Origin: Prinia subflava
Lineage: Eukaryota > Chordata > Aves > Passeriformes > Cisticolidae
DNA length: 64,000 bases
Assembly: GCF_021018805.1 (NCBI RefSeq)
Contig: NC_086258.1
Span: forward strand, 5,185,081 to 5,249,080
Reading direction: 5' to 3'
Part shown: piece after piece, positions 1-14,100 of the stretch
Layout of the letters: each line of letters begins with the position of its first letter
How positions within the stretch are numbered: position 1 is the stretch's first letter
Made by a program: the position numbers and the translations under genes
Notes under the pieces: generated by a model
Told to the model about the DNA's origin: nothing
Database searches by the model: none
The model's input: only the letters and a program-made list of their open reading frames with translations

Positions 1-3000
1 AGCTCTTCAGATTTTCTTCTCCAGATATTTATTGCAGGAGCATTCCTGCTTTGGATTGTTTTTCCTTGTCCAGCTGCTTTACAAAGTATTAATAGCGAGA
101 ATACGTGAGTTCTGCTGAAGGCCCCAACAACAACATATTTTGCATTTCTCCCTCCAAGGAGCTGTTTCCATGTTTCATTTTCAAAGACATACACTGGAGT
201 AAATTCTACATTTTACCTACTCTTACTTTCTGCTTCTCCTGCAACTTCTGCTTGGGGGATTCAGGACAGCCAAGGATTGTGTGTTGTTTGAGCACTGCAG
301 TGATATAATCCATACAGATTTTGTGAGGTACACTTTCTAAGATGCCCAGCAGCAAGGAGGAACCTGGGCTTTTCTGTGAAATTCCAGATTTCTGTGGACA
401 TGATGTAGGGAAGTCAGTACTGTAAGAACCAGCAGCTCTCCTCCCTGGAGGATTTCTGGTTTGAATCTCTCTCATTCCCATTCTCCTCCTCTTCAATACT
501 CTCAGAAGATGTTCCAGGCACACAGTATCCTATGTTTGCTTACTTGCTCCTGTGATTCCAGCTCTTGCCTCACTCAGGATGGGGAAATGATCCTCCAGTT
601 GAAATTTCAGACACTACCCTCTGTCTACCCTAGCTTGCAGAAGGGATGTAATTCAATTCAGAGTGGAAACATGAATGCAGCCCCTGCCAGATGTTTGTGG
701 ATTTCAAGAGCTCTCTTGGTGGATGCTTCATTAAAGTAATTCTGCTTTTGAAGGAAACGTAAATAGCAAATATGGTTTTGATTGTAAAGAACAATGGAGG
801 CTTTTTGGAGTCTGCATTTATGTTGTGATAGCTTTTCTATTGTCAAGATATGTATATTTTAAAAAGAAAAGCATTTTAAGAATTGCAACCTTCTTTTTTA
901 CTCCTGACAGAGCTATTGTTCCTTCACAAGTCTTTGTTTATTCCACCGAACTGATACCGAACAATCTTCCTCAAATGTGATTTCCTTTCTCCTCTTCCCT
1001 AAGGAGAAGAAACTTGGACTTGTGAGCTCAGGCTCATTTCCCTTTATCTGTACTCAGCACTTGCATATGTGCTTAACATCCAGCTAGTGACAGCTACATA
1101 CACACTTACACCTAATTATTTAACCAAATCAAGGTTTAAATTTGGAGGCAGTTGGTCCAGCAAGCCCCTCGCCCTATGTCACCTAAATCCTAAAGCACAT
1201 TTCTGCTAATCAGCTCCTCACAGCAGGAAAATGTGTGGTCTTCTAAGGATAATGTCATCAAAAACCTGGGAATCTCTATGAAAGGCTGAATATCAACCAG
1301 AGCCATGATTTTGTAATTCACATTATAAAGCTGCATCTGAAATCCTCTGTGCAGTGCCTTAGCTTGCCCTATTCTCCTGGCCAAGGTGCCTGTCAATATT
1401 TCTAGAATTTTATCCTCTCACTGCTGGGTTCTGGCTCAGGTGACACAGAGGAGCTTTTCAAATCCCAAAGCACATTTCTCTTTCCCACTGTGCCCTTCAT
1501 TCATCCAGCTCCTGCATCAGCTGCTGCCCAGGTGAAGCCTGCAAATCCAAGATAAGGGGAGCACACCTGCACTCCAGGCCCTTTGCTGCTCCATGCCACA
1601 GGGAAGGAATTGCTGCCTCTGCCACATGGACCCGATGATTTCCAGCATCACCAATTGCAGGGATTTGTAAATGCCAGGGATTTGTAAAGTGGTGTTATCT
1701 AAGCAAACCTGAAAATATTTGCCTTTCCAAGCCCAGCTGCGTTGTTGTTCAGGGAGAAGTGGAGGGTATTGTTTTGCTTCCATGGATCTTTCTAGTTGAC
1801 TGAGAAAGCCATAGAAGTGTTTGAAGAAAAGCTCATTCCAGACCCATGGCCAGGGATGTCTCCCTTTGGCTTCACTCAAGGCATCTGCTTGATTTTTTAT
1901 TTGGCCAGACTGTGATAGCGAAATATCAATATTTGGATAACTGGGTAAGGAAGGAGCTCTGGGTTTCTGGAAAGGAGCTCCTGACTGCTCCTCCATGCTG
2001 CTGTTCAGAGGCTGGTCCCTGTCTGAGCTCTGAGGAGGTGTTTAACAGGAGGAAACGCCTTGTTGGGTACACTGTTCTGCAGGAACATTGTCTGCTTTAG
2101 CAGCAGGATAAATCCTACTGCCTCACCTGCACTGGCAAAGCCTGGAGCTGAGTTCCCCTGCCTTTGGGAGCTGTTCACACCCAGCCACTGTCACAACCCT
2201 GTGTTTAGTCTGGGGTTTCTGACAGTGCTGCTTGGTGTTGCACAGCACAGGGAAATGCTGTCCTGGCCTCCACTCCCAAAGGGCTCTGAGGCTCCAAGGG
2301 GAGCCCAGGGGCTCTGCTCAGCCCTGCTTGCAAGGCCAGGGCTGCAGGAGAAGGGCACCTTGAGGCTCTTGGCTTTGGGATGCTCCCTGGAGAGCTGCCA
2401 GGACCTCACTCACTCACCTCTAACCAGCGTTGTCATTAAAAGGGAGTTTTAAAAATTTAACTAATTGACTAAATGTAGCTTTTCCTGTCAGGGTGGATTA
2501 GGGGAAGCCTTTATCCCAGGTGTCAGCCCAGGAGGCTGGAGAAGATGAAGCTTGCCGCATGCATTTGAGAACAGAGGGTCACTTTCTTCTCCTTCTTCAG
2601 GTCAGATGCTGATGAGATGTGTTGTGATGGGATTAGGCAGGTGACTGCTGTGAAGTGAGATTGCCCTGGCAGGTCCTGCCATGCTGGTGACAGGGCTCTG
2701 CTGGAAGGGATGAGGATACTGTAAACACTTCTCTGACCAGCCAGCCCTGATGAGAGCCACAGCCATCACTGAGGGCACCCAACAGGCTCCACCTGGCTCA
2801 GAGCAGCCCCTGCACTGCCAAAGAGGCTGGACAGGGCAGGACAGGCTACAGAGGATGAGTCTGGAGGTGCCAGACTCATTCCATTTTCCTTCCCAACTCT
2901 AACCCACATCATCACTGTAATTTCCATGTCCCACTTGCTTCTGATCCCTGTTCCCTCTTCCAGGCCTGAGCTAAGGAATCCTTGCCCTCTGCACATCCTT

Positions 3001-3496
3001 CCCCTGCTTCACTAGCAGGTCACCACATCCTCTCGGATAGTAAAGGTGTAATTGCACAAAATATCCAAGTGGCTGCTCAAAGAAAGGAGAACAGTTAGTT
3101 TTCTGGGGAGGATGAGCATTTGGTTGTTGAGGGTGCTTTCCCAGAGTGCCAACATCACACCCAAGCTGACAGCTCCCTCCCCAGTGCAGGTCTGGCTATT
3201 TGCTGGCAGCCTCCAGGCCCTGCTCTTGCACCACCCCAAGTAACATGACTGTCTGACTGGAGCTGTCAGTAGCCCTGCTTTTAAATGACCTTCTGGTCTT
3301 TGTCATTGTGCTTTGAGGTTTATAGGGACATGGATTAATAAAACTTCTGGTCTTTGCTGCTCTCTGATCCAGGGGCCAGCATGAGCCACTGTGCTTGGGG
3401 TGTTGGGCTGGTGAGAGGTGCTGTGACATCTGTGCAGCACAGCCCCAGCTGTGAAACGCCCCTTTGCTTGTGGGGATCCCATCTGGGGCACAGCCC

Positions 3497-3514
3497 TCTG
3501 TCTGTCTGTCTGTC
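3497..3514. repeat. Short TCTG microsatellite
   Basis: Four and a half tandem TCTG units in intronic sequence. A second, similar tract lies at about 51851-51873, just upstream of the second lipocalin gene. Confidence 0.85.
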
Positions 3515-4124
3515 CTGGAGGCCAGGCTGAGCATTCTTCAGAGCTGTGCCATACTGGCAGTGCAATACAGGCTCTTGGTTATTCAGACTCTGCTCCTCTG
3601 AGCAGCACAGGGCTTTGCCAAGCTCAGTAGGAGTTTTTGCATTATTTTATATTGACAATGTTTGTCTGCTGTAATAATTTGGCTGGGGTTCCTATACATT
3701 TCTGCTGTACACTGCCTTTCTTTGTGAGCCTCTCTCTCTGCCTGTCATCCTGGAGTTGCTTTTCTAACACACTGGCTCCCTAGCCCTGTTATTACTTTTG
3801 GCACTGGGTTTGCATCCCGATTAAGCACATTGGCTCCTGTTTTCCCTTTCTGCATTGGCCAGCTCTCAGAATTCCTCTTACCACTACGTTCTAGCACCAC
3901 TCTGTGTTTTTATTTATTTATATTGCAGTAGTGCCTGAGAGTCCTAACTGAGCTCATGGACTGATTACGAACATGACTTCTGTTAAGAGTCTTTTCATGT
4001 GCCCTTTTTTAACTCTTTTATTTTCTTTCACTGTGGCTCTTTATTCTCTGTCAGTGTGAGGCATTGGTCTCTGGGAGTCAAATGGTGCAGAGGGTTGTGT
4101 GTTCATCTTTCCTGAAATAAGCTT

Positions 4125-4182
4125 GAAAGATAGATGGTCTTTAAATCCCTTTCAACCCAAACCATTTTTTCTGTGATTCCCT
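4125..4182 (+). mobile_element. CR1 LINE 3'-end fragment
   Basis: The segment reads as a degenerate CR1 3' end: a 'gatggtctttaaatccc' block followed by 'ttcaacccaaaccatt' and a 'ctgtgattc' tail, the usual end of avian CR1 copies. Only about 60 bases are recognisable, so it is a severely truncated, old copy. Confidence 0.6.
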
Positions 4183-5048
4183 GATCATATCCTTACCCTC
4201 TTCCCAGGGTTCACCTCACTTGCAACCCTCTAAAAGAACAAGGACACCCCTTCCTCAGTGATGCCCAAGCTGTACCACGAACTGTTCAATTTTAGCTGCT
4301 CACACCTGCCCATCTGCAGCAGGGTGTGTGTCCCACACACCTCCCTGTGCCCACTGCCCACTCACACACCCAGGGGCAGGTGCCAGCCATGGCACCAGAC
4401 CCTCCCCACCTCCATGAGCACGAGCACCTGCCTGGTCCTTAACAGCAGCCAGATCTCTAAATATCACATAGCTGTAGCTGAGGGTTTGGAGTTCAGCTGC
4501 CAGCAAATATACCTTTCTCTCTGGGAGGAGTTTGGGGCTCAAGATGATGTGAAGGTACTGTACAGTGGGGGTTGTGCACCTCTATACCACCTCTGTGACC
4601 ACGAGACAGTGTGGTGTGGCAAGGGTTAAGGGCAAAGGTGTTGGAAAAGCAAGGTTTCGGGGAAGGAAAAGGTGTGCTGTCAATAAGACTGGAACTGCAA
4701 GTTTGTCTGTGCACTGCAAAACTGTTGTCATATCACTATTGTCTGAAAATAAGGCTGTTCCTAGCCTGCTTTTCTCCTCTGGCTTGAGTCAGTGGTTGGT
4801 AGTTGGTTCAACAGGAATAAAAAGTGCTGTGTGCTGGTAACGGCGAGAAATAAGGCAACAAAACATAAAAAGAATCTTTTAGTCCTGGGCTCTGAGCTGC
4901 TGTGCTCAACCCAGGCAGGTATAAGTTGGCTTAGCCAGGATTGATCTCATGGACTGCCCTGGTGGCCAAGGCTAAAGTGACAGCTGGATTTTCCAGTGAG
5001 CCATATCCTCTGTGTTCTTATTTTTGCTTCTCCTTTGCCTCCCTCCAG

Positions 5049-5102
5049 GGTGACAGAGGGCCTGATGGCCCCGCAGGGGAGCCGGGGTCGCGAGGTGTCA
5101 AG
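5049..5102 (+). CDS. COL27A1: COL27A1 e1, triple-helix exon (54 bp)
   Basis: Encodes [18 protein letters not shown], six perfect Gly-X-Y triplets. The acceptor is ctccag and the donor GTGAGT, both phase 0. The 54-bp length is the ancestral fibrillar collagen exon unit. Confidence 0.92.
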
Positions 5103-8100
5103 GTGAGTGCCCAGGCTGCTCTCAGCTGTGTTGTGAAATGCTCTGGGCAGGATCAAGGTCCCATCCTCCTCCAAGAACAGGGATGTTCAACTGCTCCACG
5201 AGGATCAACCAGCAGGGATGAGTCTGTCTTGCAACCAGAGTAAAATCTATCCAGCAGTGGTATCAGGGCCCTTGCTGGTTGGGGTTCCCTGGGGCACCAT
5301 CCCAGGCCTTTGGCCTCTCAAAAGCTGCAGGGAACTGGAAGGGAAATTTGAGGCACAAAAAGGCAAGAGCAGATGGGCTGGGGCAGGAGAGTTTCACCAA
5401 CAGCTCCTGCTGACATGTCTCTGTCTTTTTGTCTTGCAGGGCCGACCAGGGGAGCCAGGCCGGGTGGGCCCAGATGGGCTGCAGGTATGTCCTGTGTGAG
5501 AGCCACAGCTGCCACTCCTGGGGACACCCACATGTCCTCAGAGCCCTCCAGGCAAAGCACAGAGGTGTGCCAGCACATCCCCAGGTGCTGATTGCTGTAA
5601 CTCTGTTCACAGGGCAAGATGGGAGAGACTGGGGAGACAGGAGCACGTGGCTTCCCAGTGAGTGTCCATCCCTTCTACTTCCTTTCATAACCTCAAGTCC
5701 TTGAGTCCTGGTCCAGGAGGAAGACTCTGGACTCTATCTCACACTAACAAGGTCACCTCTTCCCTCCTGTCACTGGAGCATTTTTGAGGTGCACATTTCT
5801 GCCAAGAGACATGCAGATTGCTGCTGGGTTGGAGCTGACCCTGGTGTTTTTAATTTTTCTAGGGTATCCAAGGACCTTCTGGACCTCCAGGAGCAAAAGG
5901 GACTCCAGGCGACCCGGCAAGTGTCTTATCACTCTCTCTCCATCTGTCTTCCCTTCCCTTCCCTTCATTTCTTTCTCTGTCTGTCTCTTCCCCACCACTT
6001 ACCCCATTCCCAGTTTCTCTGTCCTTGCCAACTCCAGCGTGGTCAGAGATGTGAAAGACTTGGCTAGAGTCCTAGGAGCCATAAGGAAAGACAAGGTCAG
6101 ACCCCTGGAAAGCAAAAGGGAGCCATGGATCTACCAGGGAGAGTGTAGGATACAGCCTGGGGTGGATTTTGGAAGGGAAGGTAGAAAAGAAGGGCAAGGT
6201 TGGGACTGGGACAGGGTCAGATGTAGCAGGGGGAGTTGGAGTGTGGGTGAAGTGGAAGGGGGGAGTAGGAGGGAGGCTGATGGTGTCAGAACTGAGCCCA
6301 CAGCTTGGGGGAGTCTCTGGGGGAAGACAGAGCTCAAGTAGGGCCAGCAGTGCTGGGCTGTGAAGGGAGAGGGTAAAGCAGACACTTTCAGATTACTCAC
6401 TGAAGTTGTTTTAGATGGGAGCCAGGAAGATGAAGGGTCTTCTGAGCTCTTTGCCTGTTAAGGTACCTCAGCACACCCACTGCTGGCCTTTCCATCCCAC
6501 TGGCCAAATCTTGCACAGAGAACTCCTCTGAGATGTGGGAGGGAACTGGTGTTTTATCTTACAGACCAGGGAAGTGATGGCCCTTCAGAGATGAAAGCGG
6601 TTGTATGAAAAGAGCCTTGTGTCTCTATTTTGCAGGGTCCCCAAGGACCACAGGGGCCACCTGGGCCTTTGGGAGAAATGGGGCATAAGGTAGGTATGGC
6701 CTCTTTTCCTGTTTGTTTTCCCCTTCCATCAGGAGTGGCAGGACTGAGGGAGGAGTAAACATGCAGGGGAGCATCCCTCCACACCTTGCAGTGTGGAACA
6801 AGCAGGAAGGATTCCCCTTGAGTCTGAAAGTCAACTTCCAAAACAGTGAAAAGCAGAAATTTGAGCACCCTTTTCATCACAGGCCACAGACACCCAGCTG
6901 GTGGAAGTGCAGACCCAAATTCTCAGCAGAAAATACATTTCAAAGGTGACCAGGCAGGGACCAACTTTTTGTACCAGGGTGCAGAGTCAGGGACCCAACA
7001 CAAGAACAGCTCAGCTTGAGCACTTGGTGTTTCCCTCTCCCTGGTGCTGTTGCTGACAGGACCCAGGTTTGCCAGCCTGCCCAGAGGCTGTGGCAGCCCC
7101 AGCAGAGGCTGCTGCAGCAGGGCAGGGAGCTCAGAGACGCCTTTGCTGCTGGCAGTGCTGCTGGGCTGTGGTTGCCATGAAGCAGTGGCACAAACACACC
7201 AAAACTGAGCAGCAGCTGCCAAACTGTGCCCCAGTGGAGTGCAGGGGATGCCTCCATGGTTTTCCCCAACTTCTCTGTGCTTTTGGCTTTATTTTACTCC
7301 TGTTAAAATAATATAGTCTTGGCTCTTTCTATCACATGTGCCAGTGCCCCTTGCATAGCTCCTTTCTGTAGGTCCTGAGCTGTAACACAGACATGAAGGT
7401 GGCTTTGAATGCAAAGTGTGTGAGTCATGAAAGTTTCCATTCTCATGGCTGCTGGACTGGATGGAGCGAGCTCTCAGCATGGTAAACCACACTGGGCAGC
7501 TGGAAAGCTGCTTCTGAGCCACTCTGGATGCTGCCAACCAAGAAAGTACAGACCTTCATTCAAATCTGTAACTCCTCCAGGAGCCTTTCTCTGCACTGGC
7601 ACCTCTGGAGAAACCAAAGCAGGGTTTTGCTTTCATTGGAGCTTGAATTTTCTCATTGCGTGACATGACCATTTGTTCACAAACCCAACACACACCCTGC
7701 TCCCTCCTCTGCTTGAATGCAGCTCAGCAAGCCAGGAACTGGCTTTATTCCCTGGGTAGCTCCCTTGACTATGTGCTCTTTTTTCCTTTATTCCCAACTG
7801 TAAAGAGAAGGGAGATTGTTGTCTGGAATGCAAATATCATAAGTAAATAAACCACTCAAATCCTTTAAAGAGAAGCTTTACTGTCCCATCTTTGGGCTTG
7901 TTTTACAAACTCTCCTTCCCCCATGCTTCCCAGAGGTAGAAGCAAATGTACAAAAACTAAAGCTCAAATTGGTACTAAAGATAGTGAATTACTGTAACCC
8001 CAGTATCAGGGGCTGCACATGGAGCTGAACTGAGTGAGAACAGTTTGCAAGGTCATTCTCACATCTCCCATCTTTCTATCTTAATTCCTCTCTTTGTCCA

Positions 8101-11100
8101 GGTCAAGCACTCATTTTTTGGCTCTTTGAGGGATGCCAAACCCCTCTGCCAGAGTCTGTGCTCTCACAAGAGCAAGGAACTTTCTCTCAGCCAGTCCAGC
8201 CTGGGCTGTGGATTTCTGGTCTGAGCCCAGGTGTTGGCCTGTGGATATTTGCTGGCCCTGTACAGCCAGAGGCAGCTGGCTGATGGATGTCAAGGCTAAT
8301 CTGGCCGAAATTTTTGCTGCAGGGCTCAGTGTCAGCTTGCTGCCCTCAGCTCCCTTCAGCTGGCAGCACCATCGTGCCCCTGCCTCTCTGGGAATGGGGG
8401 CAGAGGCTCAGCTGGAAGATGTGGCCTGTGGGGCAGCTTGACCCTCATCAGAAGGAGCCTGTTGGGGCAGGGGATGTGCTCACACCAGTAGAAATGGAGA
8501 ATTTGGACTGCAGGGAGCAAGAGCCAAACATTTCTGTCACCCGCTGTACCAGCCCAGCCTGCTGGACCCTTGCAAAGAGCTTCCAAGTCTCATTCTGGAC
8601 CTTTTCCCTTCTATCCCAGCTGGTTCCAGTGCTGCTCCCTGGTGGGGTTACTACCCTTAGAAAGCAGAGGGATTGGAAGGAGGCAGAGAAAGGTGCTTGG
8701 CAGAGGAGGCTGGGGAGAGGGGAGGTGTGAGGGTTGATCAGAGCCCTCCCAGAATCCAGGCACGAGGGGCCCCTTTGATGCTGTGGACCCCGAGCCAGCT
8801 CCAGGGAGGTAATTGCATTGCAACCAGGGCTTGGCTGTCCCAGGAGAGCTCTGCTAAAGGAGTTATGTCTTTGATCTTGCTTTCTGCTTCGTTACAATGG
8901 GTTTTTTCATTATCTTGTTGTTGGTTTTTTTTTTCCCAGGGACCGCCAGGCTCAATGGGACAACCTGGTCTTGCAGGTGAACCTGGCATGAAGGTAAGAA
9001 AAGCCCTGAGTGTAATTTCTCTGTCAGATTGGGGAGATGAATGGCAACTTCTGTTCCTGAAGGACTGAGTGACATTGCTGGTTTACCCTCCAGCAGCCAA
9101 AGCAGATAGTGCATTCAATAAAAGATAAAGTTTAAAAAACCTAAAACTGGGTTAATTTTAGCCATTTTTACAAATTCCTGAGCCCCACCCTGAGGGAGAG
9201 GCTGTCAGTGCTGGGGAGAAGCCCCATCCCAGGGATCTTGTGCCTCAAGAGCTGTGAAGGGCCTTGGAAATGAAGCTCAACTCTTTGCAGATCCAAAATC
9301 TCAATGGAGAGAGGAGCCCTTGAGACCCAGAGATCCAGACAGCTTCTAATTTGAAACCAGAAGAGCCTTAGGACTTAAAAATACCCTCAGATGAGGTCCT
9401 GCCACAGTTTCCAAGCCTCAGCTCTCTGGGGACTAAACTCCTCTGATGGTTAAGGGGGAAGGGTGCCCTGCTTCAGACCATGAATGCACCTTCTTGTCCA
9501 CATAAAAGCCATCTCTTTGTTTGAGTTAAAATCCCAGTGCTGAGCAGCTCAGAGGGGGCTTTATTTAATCCTAACCCCTTGGTCTGAAGATTTGATCCTG
9601 TGAGCAGAGCTTTTGAACAAACTCTATGTGGGAATTAAATGCAATTTCCTCCGTGCTGCTCTTCACTCCCACCCCCCACCCCATCCTTGGCCATGTTTTC
9701 CTTGGCAATTCTTCTGACACTTCACTGGAGCTACCGTGTCTTTGGCATGCTGATACTGTGTGAGTGTTTCAGCTCCTGTGCTCCTGGCTGGCCCTCCTGG
9801 GAGCAGGACACGATGATTTGGAAACCCCCTTTACCTGCTGGGAGGTTGTGGAGTGAAGGTCCCATCCTGCTCCTTCTCCAAGCTGGAAGGAGCTGGAGCA
9901 AGTCTGGTCTGTGCAGTCGTGGCTTGCAGAGCAGTTTGCTGTGGGATGAGGTTTATGGACATCTCAAACCTTTTTCCCTTGAATCTTCTGCATCTCCTCC
10001 ACACAAAGCAGATCTCATGGATGGGCACACACGGGAGAGAGCTGCCCTATGGCCATCCTGCCCCCAGTGCCACATTGGCAGGACCCATTTGTTTGCCAGC
10101 TCCATTGCCTTCTGTTGGCTCATTTAACTGCTGTCAGACATTCAGGTTCTTCTGGAACTGGGGCTAAAAGAGCTGTTGGGGTTTTTTTCCCTCACTCTGT
10201 GTGTCTGCCACCACCCCACATTGCTGCTTGTCTGTGAAGGACCATGCCTTGTGGATCTGCAGCTTCAGGCAGCTCAGACCCCTCTGTGATCCCTGTCCTG
10301 TCAAGCACCATTGCAACAGAGCCTGTGAGATGTGCCCTGCTTTGCTGGGCCTTTGAACCCCCTTTGAAAACTCAGCTGAAGGTGTTTGTGTGGCAGAAGG
10401 AAAGAAATAGTTAAAATTAGGGTGCAATGGGAAGTCCTTCATGCTCCCTCACTGTCAGTAAACAGCTTGTCTCCCTGTATGTGCTTCCTTCTTTTTAGGG
10501 TGATCCTGGCCAGTTGGGAATCCCTGGAGAGCAAGGTCTCATTGGCCAAAGAGTGAGTATAGTATGGCCACCTTCTGGTGGGCTTTCTGTGCCTCATCAG
10601 CTCCCAGAGGTTCTGTCCTTGCTGTCCCACAGCCAGCACAGGCTGACCCTGTTCTCTGCATCCCGTCACCCTCCCAGCCCCTGTTCCTGCTGAAGGGGTG
10701 GAAGTCCCTTCCCCACAGAGCCCATCAGCCCCAGCTCACCCATCTGTCTGAGCCTCTGTGATGCCACTGTGACACCGAGTGTGAAAGGGGCAGTGTGGGG
10801 ACACGTGTGGGAACAGACCCCTCCTGTTTGCCAGGGGCTGTGTCCGTGCAGGGCACGCTGCAGCAGAAGGCAGCAGGGGAACAGTGCATGCACTGTGTGG
10901 GCGTGGGAGGGGGATGAATGCAAGGATTGAGGCTGGCAGGGGCTGTGGCCCTTCCCAGGACTGAGGTCAGGAGGATGGAGCAGGATGAGGAAGGCCCAGG
11001 TTAAATGAATTCAGACTGAGCTTCTTTTCACACAGGGAAGGAGGGCTTCCTGCAGGCCAGCAGCAGGTCTGTGGAGGAGAAACTGTGGCTCAGAGTAGAG

Positions 11101-14100
11101 CAAGAGGCTGAATTCCTGCTCTTGCTCCAGCAAGAGCTTGTTCAGCATTAGGGTATGAGATAGGACACGTGCTAGAATGCAGGGCTGAGCTCCCATCACT
11201 GCAGCCTGGCTGCTGCTGTGAGCCAGCTGCAGAAAGCTCAGGGAGAAGCACATTTAGGCACAGCCTTACTGAGTTTGCTTCTGTCCACAGGGAGAACCCG
11301 GGCTGGAAGGGGACAGCGGGCAGCTCGGGCCAGATGGGATCAAGGTAAACCTCCCTCCCACAGAGCTGCAGCTCTCACACACATCTCTGTGCACTCTGTG
11401 ATTCCCAGAGCCAGGAGGAGGCCAAGGGCATTGTTGGGTCCTGTGTGGAATAAGCCTCTGCCCTGCAATCTCTAAGGGTTTTTTTCTGCAAGCACACATA
11501 ACAAACCCCTCCTGTTTTACTCCTCTACCCACGTTTTTTGGCATCTGATCAGATCTCCAAAAAGGTCAAGTACTTCAAAATCTGGTTTCCAACAATTTGT
11601 CCATTTTATTTGAGTCTTTACAGATCAAATTTCCAACTAATCAGGAATTCCTGGGCCTGGCAAGGGAAATCAAGAGTTGTCCATCACTCTCCCCTGCACC
11701 ACTGACCAGAACAATGTTAGAGAGTAAAGAAACCAGATCCCCTTCCCTTGGCAGAGCCCCAGGATCTCACTCAGGGTTCACTCTGTATCTCACTGCTGTG
11801 AGTTTGCTACCTTGCCTTTGGAACAGGGCTCTGATTCCTGTCCCTGCACAGCCAGCCCTTCCAAACAGGCCAAGAGTTTTGTTCCATGGAAAGAAAGAGC
11901 AGCCCATCCCACAACAATGCAGTTTATTGCTTCTTTCTAGTTAAACTATTTGCCATGTGTCTCTACTTCTGCTTATCTCTGAATGTTGGATCAAAAATCT
12001 CTTCCTTAAGGACAATCAAGGCTTCTGTATTCCCTTGTAGTGATGGCCGTGCCCAGGAGCTCTTGAACCAAACCAGCTCTTTCCACCCCAAATGTGTCTC
12101 TGGACACTTAACCAGATGTGCCTGTGCTCTTTAACCAGATGAGATCTTGTTCAGCTCTCCCACACAGGTGCAAGAGGAAAATGGTTCAGTTCAAGGCTTT
12201 GGCTGCACATGTTGCTCTCAGTATAAAGCTGGCCTTTATCATTGTCTCCATATAATTTTGAGTGCTAGTGCTGAATAATACAAAATATTTACAATCTTTT
12301 ATTTATCTTGATGAAAGAAAAGCAGCTATAAATTTACTTCTTACACTTCTATGATTGAATTTCTGGTCTGCATTCCAGTTGCTTGATCTTGCCAAATACT
12401 GAAATGTTATTATCTGCCAGATTTTTTTCATAAATTTCAAGGACTGGTTTCACTAGGGGAGCTTTAAGTGAGTATTGGGATTTTTTTTTTTCACTGAAAG
12501 GGTGGCCAGGCATTAGACCAGGAATTGGTGGAGTCACTGTCCCTAGAAGTGGCACCTGGGGACATGGTTTAGTGGTGGGCTTGTCAGTGCTGGGTTGAAG
12601 TTTGGATTCATTCGTCTTAAACGTCTTTTCCAACCCAAATGATTCTTTGATTCTATGATCCTGTAATTGTCAGAGCAGTGATTTGACAGCATACCCACTG
12701 CTCAGGCCATGGATCCTTTACAGGGCACAGTGACACAGTTTCAGAGTGTTTATTGGAGCCCTGGGCTGATTTCTGTTTGGCAGCAGGAGCCAAGCAGCCG
12801 CTCCAGACAAACCCATCCTATTAAAAGTCTCTCAGCATCCCCAGCTCAGGGCTTCTGGATGAGGCAAGGGAGACTTTCCAATCTTGTCTGCCTGCCTCAT
12901 TCACGTGGGAGGTTCAGGTCTCATTGCAGGAGACTTAAAGGGGTTCAGGTTACTTTGTGTAATGGGGGAGTTCTTTCTCCTTCAGCCAAGAGATTTTAAA
13001 GAAAAGAAACCTGGATTCACTCCTTTTTTAAATGTCAAGTGTATTATGACTCATTCATCCTTTTTCTTGCAGGCTCTCTTCCTCTCAGACTCCTGAAATA
13101 TTAATTATGTGGTGGGGTTTTCCCTCACAAGAGTTTTGTGTGGGTATGAAAACCTCCCACCCTCTACTCTTCCACAGGGAGACAAAGGAGAGCAAGGCCC
13201 AGAAGGAGAGAAAGGAGAAAAAGGCAATGAAGGACTGAAGGGAAAGGAAGGACCTCCTGGATATCCCGGCATCCCAGGTGTCCGAGTGAGTCTGTGAAAC
13301 CAGCCCTTGGTGGCCCGTGGGTCCCCTGTAGTGATGAGTTTGTGAACCAGGACACTGCTCAGGCCAGGAGCTCACCTGAGGTGTAACTGGTCATAAACAT
13401 TATGGTAAAGTGTGTTGTTTTCATGAAAAACTGTGTCCAGGAGATGGTTTGGTCTCTCAGCTGGGATTCACACTTGGGAATGTGAATGTGATCTGCCATA
13501 GGTTTGAGAAATGGTGCCTCCCTGTCACACATCTTAAGATGGACCCCACAAGGTGTTAGAGGGGGAGGCCCAGAGGACTGAGAGGGGCTGATTTTTCCCT
13601 GGTTGCCACAGCTGGCTTGGGGCTGGAGCTTGGAATTGGCCACCTTGTGCCTTCTCTGATGGTTACTTGCTTGCTTCTGGTCTTCCCTTCTAAGATTTCC
13701 CCATCAAATGTAGAAAACAACTAGAAGAAATCAGCAGGATATGACTCCTGAATCCTCAGTGATTATCCTGGGCATGTCTGGTTCACTCGGAGTCTGATCT
13801 TGGTGCTGTAGAAAGAAAAAGTTTGATTCTGGCTCTGAGATGAGAGGAAGCAGGGCAGTGTCAGGTGGAAGAAGGCTCTGCCCAGTGCCCCAGTGGGCTG
13901 CTCTGCAAGCCTTTCTGCTTGAAACGTGGAGTTTATCAGGTTGATGACATGGTTTATTCATTGTGATTGTTGTCTTGGAGCAGAGTTAGCAGCAGCCAGG
14001 GCTTGCCAGGCTCACTCAGCAGAGGGGCAGCCCAGCTCAGAGGGATGCACTGCTCCCCTGTGGCTCTTACCCCTCCTGCAGCTGGGGAACACCAGCTCCC

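Larger units (their letters stand above)
1..5048 (+). other. COL27A1 intron (3' portion) left of e1
   Basis: No Gly-X-Y exon with splice sites was found here. The stretch contains a short CTGT repeat near 3497, a small CR1-like 3' end near 4125-4180 and short unconvincing open frames. I read it as the end of a large intron that starts beyond the window. Confidence 0.7.
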
